A DNA stretch of 64,000 bases, taken from the NCBI RefSeq assembly GCF_900104485.1, contig NZ_FMXQ01000007.1, positions 186,001-250,000 on the forward strand. Reading direction: 5' to 3'. A program made the position numbers and the translations under genes. This document shows positions 39,314-47,119 of the stretch, piece by piece; the first letter of the stretch is position 1, and each line of letters opens with the position of its first letter. The DNA is from Bauldia litoralis (lineage in GTDB: Bacteria; Pseudomonadota; Alphaproteobacteria; Rhizobiales; Kaistiaceae). Below the pieces are notes generated by a model. That model worked only from the letters and a program-made list of their open reading frames with translations. It was not told the origin of the DNA and ran no database searches.

Positions 39314-40926
39314 AGTTCGGGCCCGTACCGGTCTCCGGGGCGGTCGGGGCGATCCTCGCCCATTCGGTCCGGCACGACGATGGCGTGCTGCGCAAGGGAA
39401 CCGTCCTGACGGAGGAGGCGATACGGGCACTCGTCGAGTCCGGCATTGCTGATGTCGTCGTTGCGACGTTGGAAGCGACCGATGTTCATGAGAACCCGGC
39501 GGCGGAAGCCCTGGCGAAAGCGATTGCCGGCGACGGGCTGCGGGTCGAGCCGCCGTTTACCGGGCGCTCCAACCTCTATGCGGAGACCGCCGGCGTGCTG
39601 GTGGTCGATCGCGCGGCAATCGACCGGTTGAACCGCGTCGATCCGGCGATCACCGTCGCGACCCGGGACGCCTACGGCGTCGTCGAACCCGGCCGCATGG
39701 TAGCGACTGTCAAGATCATCCCCTTCGCCGTGCCGAAGGCGCGGCTGGACGAGGCCTTGCGCATTGCCTCCGGCGCCGTGCGCGTCGCGCCGTTCCGCCC
39801 GTTGAAGGTCGGGCTGGTGGCGACGATGTTGCCGTCGCTCAAGCCGACGGTGATGGACAAGACCCGCCGCCTTCTCGAAGAGCGCCTGACAACGGCCGGC
39901 GCAACGCTGATGGACGAGAAGCGTGTCGACCACGAATCCGGCGCGGTCGCGGCGGCGCTCGATGCGCTGGCCGGGGAGGGCGCCGAGCTGATGGTGGTCT
40001 TCGGCGCATCGGCGACGGTCGACGAACTCGACGAGGTGCCGGCGGGGATCGTTGCCGCCGGTGGGCGGGTGCTGCATTTCGGGATGCCCGTCGATCCCGG
40101 CAACCTGCTGGTGCTTGGCGAGATTGGCGAGCGGCCGGTGATCGGCGCGCCGGGCTGTGCGCGCAGCCCCAAGGAAAACGGTTTCGACTGGATTCTCAAT
40201 CGCTTGCTGGCCGGGCTGAAGGTGACGCCCGACGACATTACCGGCCTTGGCGTCGGCGGCCTGCTGATGGAGATCGTCTCCCGTCCGCAGCCCCGCGAGG
40301 GCGGCGAGGCCCGGCCGGAAACCGAAGGCGCGCCTAGGGTTGCGGCGGTTATTCTTGCTGCGGGGCGGTCGCGGCGGATGGGGGGGCCGAACAAGCTGGT
40401 TGCGACAGTCGGCGGACGGCCGCTGGTCCGGATCGCGGCTGAGGCGGCGCTGGCGAGCCGGGCGGAATCGGTGGTGGTCGTGACGGGACACCGGCCGGGC
40501 GAGGTCGAGACGGCGCTGGGTGGTCTCGAAACGCGACTGGTCCACAATCCGGACTATGCCGAGGGTCTTTCGACCTCTCTCAAGGCCGGGATCGCAGCAC
40601 TTCCCGAGGACGTCGACGGGGCGGTGGTGATGCTTGCCGACATGCCCGGCGTCGATGCGCAAACCATTGACCAGCTTATCGAATCCTTCGATCCCGACAG
40701 CGGCGCGCTGGTCGTGTTGCCGACCTTCCAGGGCAAGCGCGGCAACCCGGTCCTGTGGTCGAAACGACTGTTCCCGGACCTCCTGACAGTCGAAGGCGAC
40801 ACCGGCGGGAGACACCTGTTGGGCACCCACCGGGACGCCGTGGTCGAGGTCGAGACGGGGCGGGCGGTTGCGGTTGACGTTGATACGCCCGAGGCGCTGG
40901 CGGCGGTCGGCGGCAAGCCGGCATAG
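39310..40926 (+). CDS. Fused molybdopterin-binding (MoeA/Mog-like) and MocA-type nucleotidyltransferase protein
   Basis: A 538-residue two-domain protein from a GTG start that overlaps the XdhC stop. Residues 1 to about 330 form a molybdopterin-binding domain (V-F-G-A-S-A-T-V-D near 237, then G-M-P-V-D-P-G-N-L and G-A-P-G-C-A-R-S-P). From about residue 345 a MobA-like transferase begins: L-A-A-G-R-S-R-R-M-G-G-P-N-K-L, the L-A-A-G-x-S form of MocA, which makes molybdopterin cytosine dinucleotide. M-L-A-D-M-P is the metal-binding region. It would supply MCD cofactor for CODH/xanthine-dehydrogenase-type enzymes. Confidence 0.9.
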   Translation: MKFGPVPVSGAVGAILAHSVRHDDGVLRKGTVLTEEAIRALVESGIADVVVATLEATDVHENPAAEALAKAIAGDGLRVEPPFTGRSNLYAETAGVLVVDRAAIDRLNRVDPAITVATRDAYGVVEPGRMVATVKIIPFAVPKARLDEALRIASGAVRVAPFRPLKVGLVATMLPSLKPTVMDKTRRLLEERLTTAGATLMDEKRVDHESGAVAAALDALAGEGAELMVVFGASATVDELDEVPAGIVAAGGRVLHFGMPVDPGNLLVLGEIGERPVIGAPGCARSPKENGFDWILNRLLAGLKVTPDDITGLGVGGLLMEIVSRPQPREGGEARPETEGAPRVAAVILAAGRSRRMGGPNKLVATVGGRPLVRIAAEAALASRAESVVVVTGHRPGEVETALGGLETRLVHNPDYAEGLSTSLKAGIAALPEDVDGAVVMLADMPGVDAQTIDQLIESFDPDSGALVVLPTFQGKRGNPVLWSKRLFPDLLTVEGDTGGRHLLGTHRDAVVEVETGRAVAVDVDTPEALAAVGGKPA

Positions 40927-41077
40927 CTGTCAGCACTCGCTCGGACTGGCTGCTAATCGTCTGATTCGATAAAGCTTTTTCCGGTACGACAATTGCATTT
41001 TCCAAAACTGCGGGGGAACCTGTTGGCTGGCGAGACAGTTTGAATCGCCGCCAGGACACCATGGAAGGAGCAATGCG

Positions 41078-41347
41078 ATGGCCGGGGAAGTGCTGAGTCA
41101 CAGGTGGGACGAGTACGGGATGATCACCGCCCAGATTCTGTATCACATGCCGGACCACCCCTCGGTCCTCCAGACCTTCATCTGGCAGACCTTCGATCTG
41201 GCGCCGGAGTTTCCCGAACTGCATCGCTTCCTCGATTTCTGGCAGCGGGAACTCGACGGCCCGCTGCATTCGGTGACGGTGGCGCACAAGAAGCTGGTCC
41301 GCGCCGGGCAGTTCGAGCCGGTGACGACGCAGATCACCCTGCATTGA
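41078..41347 (+). CDS. Usg family protein
   Basis: An 89-residue protein matching the Usg family of alphaproteobacteria (I-T-A-Q-I-L-Y-H-M-P-D-H-P, then Q-T-F-I-W-Q-x-x-D and W-Q-R-E-L-D-G-P-L-H-S-V). The function is unknown. A good ribosome binding site (GGAAGGAG) lies upstream. The 150-base gap before it is AT-richer than its surroundings and probably contains its promoter, but no clear boxes can be named. Confidence 0.88.
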   Translation: MAGEVLSHRWDEYGMITAQILYHMPDHPSVLQTFIWQTFDLAPEFPELHRFLDFWQRELDGPLHSVTVAHKKLVRAGQFEPVTTQITLH

Positions 41348-41411
41348 TTGAACCCGTCGCAGTTTGCCCCTAAACCGGGAGCGGGGTTTCCGGCTGCCGG
41401 GGAGGGGCGAC

Positions 41412-41783
41412 ATGCGACGGATGACACTGGATTTCGACGGTCTGCGGATCACGCTCGACCTTCGCGACACGCCGACGGCGGACGCGATCTGGGCGGCGCT
41501 GCCGTTCAGCGGTTCAGCGCTGACCTGGGGCGAGGAGGTTTATTTCGGCACCGACGTGTCGGTGCCGCGCGAAGCGGATGCGCGGGCGGTGGTCGAAGCC
41601 GGCGAGATCGCCTTCTGGACCGACGGCGACGCCATCGCGATCGGCTACGGGCCGACGCCGGCCAGTCGCGGCGACGAGATCCGGCTGGCCAGTCCCGCAA
41701 ACATCTTCGCGACCACCGAAGACGACGTCCGGACGCTGGCGCGGGTCAAGGCCGGGACGAGGGTCGAGGCAACGCGGGCCTGA
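41412..41783 (+). CDS. Cyclophilin-like fold protein (TM1367/DUF369-like)
   Basis: A 123-residue protein with the small beta-barrel pattern of the cyclophilin-like TM1367 family: [14 protein letters not shown] near residue 20, [25 protein letters not shown] and P-A-N-I-F-A. It lacks recognised peptidyl-prolyl isomerase residues, and its function is unknown. The ATG at 41412 follows GGGGAGGGG. It converges on the Anbu gene with only six bases between the stops. Confidence 0.8.
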   Translation: MRRMTLDFDGLRITLDLRDTPTADAIWAALPFSGSALTWGEEVYFGTDVSVPREADARAVVEAGEIAFWTDGDAIAIGYGPTPASRGDEIRLASPANIFATTEDDVRTLARVKAGTRVEATRA

Positions 41784-41789
41784 GCAGCG

Positions 41790-42551
41790 TCAGTCGGACG
41801 CGTCGGTTTCCCGCGGGTAGGGCGGTGTCGGCAGCGACAGGTGCGCTTCGCGCAGCGCGGCCGACCAGTGTTCGCGCAAATCGTGGAAATAGGGCTCGGC
41901 CTCGTCGATGCGGTAGGTGAGCTCCGGCCTGATCGCGTCGCGCCTGAGGACCAGCAGGTCGATCGGCAGGCCGACCGAAAGGTTGGAGCGGATGGTCGAA
42001 TCCATCGAGATCAGGCCGATCTTCAGCGCGTCGTAGAGTTCGGTTTCCTCGGTGACCGCGCGATCGAGGATCGGCTTGCCGTATTTGTGCTCGCCGATCT
42101 GGAGATAGGGGGTGTCCGCGGTCGCCTCGATGAAGTTGCCGGCCGAATAGACCATGAACAGCCGCAGCCGGCCGCCGCGAACCTGGCCGCCGAGCAGGAC
42201 GGTGACGTCGAAGGTCCCGGACTGGGCCATTTCCTGGGAAATGCCGTCGACCCGGTGAACCTCGCGGATCGCCCGACCGACCATCTGCGCGGCCTTGAAC
42301 ATGCTCTGCGCCTCGACCAGGGTCTCGGACTCGCCGGTATCGGGGTTGTGGAACCCCTCCGAGAGCAGGGTCAGCACCGACTGGCTGACGGCGAGGTTGC
42401 CGGCGGTGGCCAGCGCGAAGACATACTCCTCCGGCTTCTGGAACAGGTGGAGCTTGCGGAAGACCGAGATGTTGTCGACCCCGGCATTGGTGCGCGTGTC
42501 GGCGATCATCACCAACCCGTCATGCACCATGATCCCAACGCAATATGTCAT
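41790..42551 (-). CDS. Anbu, proteasome-type peptidase
   Basis: A 253-residue N-terminal nucleophile hydrolase of the Anbu type, the bacterial relative of proteasome beta subunits. After Met removal the nucleophile is T2 (T-Y-C-V-G-I), with D18 and K33 in the expected catalytic places. Anbu assembles into open rings and is usually encoded with a transglutaminase-like, an alpha-E and an ATP-grasp protein. Those three genes are here too, on the same strand, but more than 6 kb away at 48892-52107. Confidence 0.93.
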   Translation of the reverse strand: MTYCVGIMVHDGLVMIADTRTNAGVDNISVFRKLHLFQKPEEYVFALATAGNLAVSQSVLTLLSEGFHNPDTGESETLVEAQSMFKAAQMVGRAIREVHRVDGISQEMAQSGTFDVTVLLGGQVRGGRLRLFMVYSAGNFIEATADTPYLQIGEHKYGKPILDRAVTEETELYDALKIGLISMDSTIRSNLSVGLPIDLLVLRRDAIRPELTYRIDEAEPYFHDLREHWSAALREAHLSLPTPPYPRETDASD

Positions 42552-42739
42552 CGGCGGTTCAACGCGATTCCCATTCCGGCCGGGAGTCTCATCGGAAGCC
42601 GCGCCGCTGGCAACAGGAATCCTTCATCAGGCGTCGGCACAGGCAGATTTGCCGCAAGGGTGGTACCGTCGGGCGGCCTGCGACAAGGGGCGGTGGCAGG
42701 CGCGCGGCGGCGTTTCACGCGGCGACCGGGAGTGCTCGA

Positions 42740-43246
42740 ATGACGGAGATGGCCCGCTATCGCTTCAGGGCTGCGACGATGGCCGACCTCGGCCTCCTTG
42801 CCGGTTGGCTGAAGGCGCCGCATGTCAGCCGCTGGTGGAACAGCGACGCGCCCTTTGACGAAGAGAAACTGGCCGATTCCCGGGTGTCGCGCTGGATCGT
42901 CCTGCTTGGCGAAAGACCCTTTGCCTATATGCAGGATTATGCCGTGCACGGATGGCCACAGCATCATTTCGACTATCTCCCCGCCGGATCCCGGGGGATC
43001 GACCAGTATATCGGCGAAGCCGACATGATCGGAAAAGGCCACGGTACGGGGTTTATCGGCCAGCGGATGCGGGACCTGTTCGGACAGGGGATTCCGGCCC
43101 TGGCAACCGACCCGCACCCGGAAAACAAGAGGGCGATCGCGGTCTACGAGAGGCTGGGATTCCGGATCGTTGGGCAAGCACAGGAAACGCAATGGGGCAC
43201 CATCCTGCCGATGGAGATATGGGCGGCGTCCCGGGCGCGTGACTGA
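42740..43246 (+). CDS. GNAT family N-acetyltransferase (AAC(6')-like)
   Basis: A 168-residue acetyl-CoA-dependent transferase. The layout is close to the aminoglycoside 6'-acetyltransferase branch: W-W-N-x-D near residue 32, G-I-D-Q-Y-I-G-E-A-D-M-I-G-K-G-H-G-T for the acetyl-CoA loop, and T-D-P-H-P-E-N-K-R-A-I-A-V-Y-E-R-L-G-F. Whether it gives drug resistance cannot be told. The ATG has GGGAG eight bases upstream. It diverges from Anbu. The last ~65 bases of the gene and the sequence just after it recur at 45242-45306. Confidence 0.88.
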   Translation: MTEMARYRFRAATMADLGLLAGWLKAPHVSRWWNSDAPFDEEKLADSRVSRWIVLLGERPFAYMQDYAVHGWPQHHFDYLPAGSRGIDQYIGEADMIGKGHGTGFIGQRMRDLFGQGIPALATDPHPENKRAIAVYERLGFRIVGQAQETQWGTILPMEIWAASRARD

Positions 43247-43259
43247 GTCCGGGCCCTAG
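43195..43259 (+). repeat. 65-bp repeat, copy 1 (3' end of the GNAT gene)
   Basis: Matches 45242-45306 at 59 of 65 positions by eye, without gaps. It covers the last 17 codons of the acetyltransferase, its stop, and a GGGCCCTAG tail. Confidence 0.85.
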
Positions 43260-43384
43260 CGAGCTTTCGAGCGTTGACGATCGAACGCCGCCGATCCGCT
43301 TTCCCACAGGTCGTCGTCCCGGGGCGACCGCAGCACGAGCTCGGTCGGCGCATCGGCGCCGTCCGAGCCCGAGATCATTAGCAA

Positions 43385-43434
43385 GCCGGCCCGCTTCGCG
43401 CGGGCTGGCGGCGGCGGCGCCAACGTGCGCCGCC
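43385..43434. other. Two tandem hairpins between convergent GNAT and DUF1254 genes
   Basis: Hairpin 1 (43385-43409) has a 10-bp stem with one G-T pair around TTCGC (GCCGGCCCGC / GCGGGCTGGC). Hairpin 2 (43413-43434) has a perfect 8-bp stem GGCGGCGC / GCGCCGCC with loop CAACGT. They occupy part of the 206-base convergent spacer and have no T-run. They may serve as a bidirectional stop or RNA 3'-end protection. The rest of the spacer shows no gene. Confidence 0.5.
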
Positions 43435-43452
43435 ACTTCGAGTGGCCAGGTA

Positions 43453-44892
43453 TCACTTCGCCACAACGACTCCCGGCGGCTTCCAGGTGCCCTTGCCGAT
43501 CGGCAGGATCGACGGCGCTTCGGTCTTCGGCCAGTAGAGGCGCATGACCATGTAGATCGGACCATCGGGCGCCGGCAGCCAGTTGGTTTCCTTGTCCTTG
43601 CCGGGCGATTTGCTCTGGACGTAGATCGTCAGGGAACCGTCGGCATTCTTCTTCAATTCGGGCAGCATCGGCGAGTTGATCAGGTAGCGGTTGATCGGAT
43701 TCTCGATCAGGAGCTGGGTCTTGCCGTCATACATGGTCACCGACCAGAAGGCGTTGACCGGCGGATAGTCGCCCTTGGCGAAGGTCAGCGTGTAGTCGTG
43801 CTTGCTGCCATCGAGCAGATTGCCCTCCAAGTCATGCCGACCGAAGGGATAGGCGGCCTCGATCGAGTCGTTGCCGTAGATGCCGGCCACTGCGCCGGCG
43901 GCCCGCTTGGTCCAGTCGCCATCGAAGAACCCGCTGTCGCCGAAGAGGCTGCTGATCAGCCAGCCGTTGACCGGCGTCTGTTGAGTGGCAAGGTACTTCT
44001 TGATCGCGGCATCGCCATCCTTCATCCCGAGGCCGACCTCGATCCGATGGGCGAGCGGAAGCTCATGGAAATCGAACGGCGCGCCGGGGCCGACGCCGAT
44101 CTTGGCAAGCTTGGAACGGATGTCCGCCTCATTCGGCTCGGCCGGCGCGAATTGCAGGGCGAAATCGAGGTATTCGAAGAAATTCGCCTTGATCAACTCG
44201 CTGTCGGCTTTGGGGAAATCAATCTCGGGCGCAGCCGGAGGCGTCGCGGTGCCGAGATAGGCCGAAAGCGGCTGGACCTTGTAGCCGGCCTGGATCTTTT
44301 CGACATTGGGCATGTCGTCGGGGCCGAGCAATTGGGTGCGGTAGCCGGCCAGCGCGAATTGCGTCGAAGAGCGGAACATCTTCTTGATGCCCTTCGGCGC
44401 CTCGCCCTGCCAGTCGGGTCCGACCACCATGAAATCGCCGCCGTCATTGCCGGTCGCGCGGGAACCGATGTAGCCGAAATTGTAGGTGTTGCCGTCCTCG
44501 ATCTGGACCGCGAAGTAGCGGCCCTTCTCAACCGCCGGCACGGAAAGGACGATCGGCTCTGCCCGCAGGTCGAGCCAGGCGAAAGAGTATGGCGTGTCGC
44601 TGTTCGGGGTGACGATCGCCGTGTCCTTGTAGGTGAAGACACGGGATTCGTTCTTGATCTCGTTGAACGGCGCCTTGAACTGGCCAGAATCCTTGTCGAC
44701 CGCGTAGGCGTACATCACCGCGTAGTTCATCACGATCGGCAGGCCGTAGACGAAGCCTTCCTGCGCGATCTGCTTGGCCTCGCGGATATCCGGCCAGTCC
44801 TCGGCTTGGGCTGACGGACCAGAGGTCGCGAGAAATAGGAACGACAGGCCAATGAAAAGGGGCCTGGAAAGGTAATCCCTAAACGTAAGCAA
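43453..44892 (-). CDS. DUF1254/DUF1214 domain-containing exported protein (copy 1)
   Basis: A 479-residue protein with a signal peptide (hydrophobic core at about residues 11-23, cleavage after A-Q-A). The DUF1254 domain occupies the first third of the mature part (E-G-F-V-Y-G-L-P-I-V-M-N-Y, then N-S-D-T-P-Y-S), and DUF1214 follows at the C-terminus (F-W-S-V-T-M-Y-D and N-R-Y-L-I-N-S). Function unknown. The start is a TTG with GGAG eight bases upstream; no in-frame ATG would keep the signal peptide. A paralogue lies at 47388-48794. Confidence 0.88.
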   Translation of the reverse strand: MLTFRDYLSRPLFIGLSFLFLATSGPSAQAEDWPDIREAKQIAQEGFVYGLPIVMNYAVMYAYAVDKDSGQFKAPFNEIKNESRVFTYKDTAIVTPNSDTPYSFAWLDLRAEPIVLSVPAVEKGRYFAVQIEDGNTYNFGYIGSRATGNDGGDFMVVGPDWQGEAPKGIKKMFRSSTQFALAGYRTQLLGPDDMPNVEKIQAGYKVQPLSAYLGTATPPAAPEIDFPKADSELIKANFFEYLDFALQFAPAEPNEADIRSKLAKIGVGPGAPFDFHELPLAHRIEVGLGMKDGDAAIKKYLATQQTPVNGWLISSLFGDSGFFDGDWTKRAAGAVAGIYGNDSIEAAYPFGRHDLEGNLLDGSKHDYTLTFAKGDYPPVNAFWSVTMYDGKTQLLIENPINRYLINSPMLPELKKNADGSLTIYVQSKSPGKDKETNWLPAPDGPIYMVMRLYWPKTEAPSILPIGKGTWKPPGVVVAK

Positions 44893-45061
44893 TGAAAAAC
44901 TCCGATTCTTAAAATGAGGACAAATTCTGCGAACCGCAAATACTACGACACAACGCAGTCATCAATGAGGCGGTTTTTGGGGGCGGAAGGATTTCGCGCG
45001 CCAGGCAATATGTAATGGGAGCACCGGCAACATTAAGGGGCACCTGCAATGGCCGCTTCGG

Positions 45062-45289
45062 GTGAAGAGCCGTCGTTCCCATCCTGCCGACGCCGCCGTG
45101 CGGATGTTCTCCCGCTACGGTGTCCAGCGGACGAGCATGGGGGACCTGGCGAAAGAAGCCGGCGTCGGCCGTCAAACGCTCTACAACGTTTTCAGGAACA
45201 AGGATGACGTGCTGGGGGCGCTGATCCGCGCCTACACCGAAGGGCACCATCCTGCCGATGGAGGCATGGGCGGCGTCCCAGGCGCATAA
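45062..45289 (+). pseudogene. Truncated TetR regulator joined to the tail of a second GNAT gene
   Basis: The first ~60 codons encode a TetR helix-turn-helix domain nearly the same as that of the intact regulator at 46313 (43 of 50 residues identical over A-A-V-R-x-F-S-R-Y-G to A-L-I-R-A-Y-T-E). The homology stops at about 45241, where the sequence switches into a GNAT gene end in another frame. In that frame the tail reads G-T-I-L-P-M-E-A-W-A-A-S-Q and ends at a TGA. The effector domain is lost. This is a deletion relic, not a working gene. Confidence 0.8.
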
Positions 45290-45306
45290 CTGAGACCGGG
45301 CCCTAG
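45242..45306 (+). repeat. 65-bp repeat, copy 2 (relic GNAT tail)
   Basis: Second copy of the 43195-43259 sequence, 59 of 65 identical by eye. It keeps an intact reading frame for the last GNAT residues, so it looks like the end of a diverged paralogue. The stop codon of the convergent SDR gene lies in its last bases. Confidence 0.85.
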
Positions 45307-46244
45307 GGAGTCCAGCTCAGCGACGTCTTCTGCTCGGAGACCGTCCAGAGCCTGGCTGCCATGTCCCGGTCGAGGGCGCAGGCATCCAGCGGGCATGCGT
45401 CGACGGGGCCGACCGTGTCCGCTCGCCGGGTCGGGCCATAGAGCGTTCCGGACTCGACCTCCTTCTCCGTCGCGCACAGGACCTCGGGCCAGGACCCTTT
45501 CTCGGCGGACTGTGCGATGATTGGCGAGATCAGGGACCAGACGATCTTGTTGAAGGTGTTGGCCGTGTCGTTCAGCAGATTGGTGCGCGACGCGCCCGGA
45601 TGACAGACCTGGACGGTGACGGTCCTGCCCGCCGCTTCGACACGGCGCTGGAGTTCGTAGGCGAACATCATCTGCGCGAGCTTGCTCTGGGCGTAGGAAT
45701 TCCAGGCTGTGTAGTTCGTGTCGAAGTTGAGGTCGTCGAACTGGATTGTCTTCAGGCCCATCTTGTAGGCGTTGCTGCCGACGACCACGATGCGCCCCTG
45801 CGACGCCTCGATCCGGTCGAAGAGCAATCCGGCCAGCAGGAAATGCCCGAGGTGGTTCACGCCGAGCTGGCTTTCGAAGCCATCCACGGTGATCACCTGC
45901 CGCGCGACCTGTGCGATGGCGGCGTTGCAGACCAGCGCGTCGATCCGGGGGGCCTTGTCGAGGAGCTCCGCCGCGGCGTCTTGCACCGACGCCAGCACCG
46001 CCAGGTCCATGCGCACGAAGGTGACGTCGGCGTCAGCGCCGAACTCTTGCTTCAGGGTGGCGATGGCGGCGTTCGACTTCTCGGCGCTGCGGTTCATCAT
46101 CACCACGCCTGCGCCCTTGGACAGGAGCACGCGCGTCGCCTCGAACCCCGCGCCACCGTTGGCCCCGGTGATGACATAGGTTCTGCCGGCGAGGGAGCCG
46201 AGTCGTTCCGGCGTCCAGCCCTTCGGTCCGAATTTCCTGTTCAT
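45303..46244 (-). CDS. SDR family NAD(P)-dependent oxidoreductase (protochlorophyllide reductase/retinol dehydrogenase-like)
   Basis: A 313-residue classical-type short-chain dehydrogenase. Cofactor motif T-G-A-N-G-G-A-G-F at about 26-34, N-N-A-type strand as C-N-A-A-I-A, catalytic Ser in V-V-G-S-N-A-Y and Y-A-Q-S-K. It resembles the WW-domain oxidoreductase/retinol dehydrogenase group; substrate unknown. AGGAG lies seven bases upstream of its ATG. It is divergent from the TetR gene and is the likely regulated target. Confidence 0.9.
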   Translation of the reverse strand: MNRKFGPKGWTPERLGSLAGRTYVITGANGGAGFEATRVLLSKGAGVVMMNRSAEKSNAAIATLKQEFGADADVTFVRMDLAVLASVQDAAAELLDKAPRIDALVCNAAIAQVARQVITVDGFESQLGVNHLGHFLLAGLLFDRIEASQGRIVVVGSNAYKMGLKTIQFDDLNFDTNYTAWNSYAQSKLAQMMFAYELQRRVEAAGRTVTVQVCHPGASRTNLLNDTANTFNKIVWSLISPIIAQSAEKGSWPEVLCATEKEVESGTLYGPTRRADTVGPVDACPLDACALDRDMAARLWTVSEQKTSLSWTP

Positions 46245-46262
46245 TTCATGCTCCTGTCATTG

Positions 46263-46309
46263 GACATTTCTCGTTCGTTTGTCTAATTGACAATTTCGAT
46301 CCAAATGTC
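46263..46309. promoter_or_regulatory. Concentric double inverted repeat between SDR and TetR genes (probable TetR operator)
   Basis: Two perfect inverted repeats share the same centre (46286). The inner one is TTGTC-TAATT-GACAA (46279-46293) and the outer one is GACATTT (46263-46269) with AAATGTC (46303-46309). TTGACA hexamers occur on both strands (46287-46292 plus; 46306-46311 minus), so promoters for both genes would be covered. The spacer is AT-rich compared with its neighbours. Confidence 0.65.
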
Positions 46310-46312
46310 AAT

Positions 46313-46882
46313 ATGTCGAACATGACCAAGACCGAAAAAAACATCCTCGACGCCGCCGTGCGGCTTTTTTCCCGCTACGGCGTCAAGCGGACGAGCATGG
46401 GAGACCTGGCGCAGGAGGCCGGCGTCAGCCGTCAAACCCTCTACAACGCCTTCAAGAACAAGGATGACGTGCTGCGCGCACTGATCCGCGCCTACACCGA
46501 AGAGGCGTTGGCCGAGATCGAGGCCGGATTCGACGGGGTCCAGGCCCTCGGCGATCAGCTCGACATCGTCTTCGACAAGATGGTTGTCGCCGGATTCGAC
46601 CTCGTCGCGACGATGCCGAACGCGCAGGATCTCATCGACGGCTTCAACTCGGCTGGCAAGGAGGAGATGGGCGCCTCGGCGGAGAAATTCCGCGTTGTGA
46701 TCGAGCGCGTGCTGTCACCCCATCAGGCGGCCCTGGCGAAGGCCGGTCTCACGCCTGCGGACCTGTCGGACTTCGTCCAGCGAAGCGCCAAGGCGGCCGG
46801 CGGCGCCGCTCGCGACAAGGATCAACTCGTCGCGCATCTGCGGACCCTCAAGCACCTCTGCCTGGCGGCATCCGGCCAATAG
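46313..46882 (+). CDS. TetR/AcrR family transcriptional regulator
   Basis: A 189-residue repressor. The helix-turn-helix lies at about residues 30-50 (T-S-M-G-D-L-A-Q-E-A-G-V-S-R-Q-T-L-Y-N-A-F). The ligand domain is short. Start is uncertain: ATG at 46313 or 46322; neither has a Shine-Dalgarno sequence, and a possible promoter (TTGACA at 46287) would start the RNA at about 46322, so the mRNA may be leaderless. It probably represses itself and the divergent SDR through the 46263-46309 element. Confidence 0.9.
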   Translation: MSNMTKTEKNILDAAVRLFSRYGVKRTSMGDLAQEAGVSRQTLYNAFKNKDDVLRALIRAYTEEALAEIEAGFDGVQALGDQLDIVFDKMVVAGFDLVATMPNAQDLIDGFNSAGKEEMGASAEKFRVVIERVLSPHQAALAKAGLTPADLSDFVQRSAKAAGGAARDKDQLVAHLRTLKHLCLAASGQ

Positions 46883-47119
46883 GGAGGTGTGGGGAAAAGG
46901 TCAGTACAGCTCCTGCCGGGGGCAGGGTCCACCATCGACCGGGCAATGACGGCCGCAACACAAGCCCGGTCGGCGCATGGCGTGATCCCCATAGCGACTC
47001 AAAGACACTGGCCTGGGGATCGATATGACAGTAGTAACGGTAACGGGATGCCATCGCGAAGCGATCTGACGGGGCGGCACGCGTGACGACTCGCTTGGCC
47101 AGTACCTCAGATCATCGAA
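46883..47119. other. Gene-free stretch after the TetR gene
   Basis: No coding frame with family features was found on either strand. It is part of the mosaic region, together with the DUF1254-like relic that follows, and extends the gene-poor gap up to the intact DUF1254 gene at 47388. Confidence 0.5.

Noticed and set aside
36094-40926. A complete CO dehydrogenase operon
   Set aside because: The maturation genes are present but no large, medium or small subunit gene exists in the window, so the enzyme cannot be claimed.
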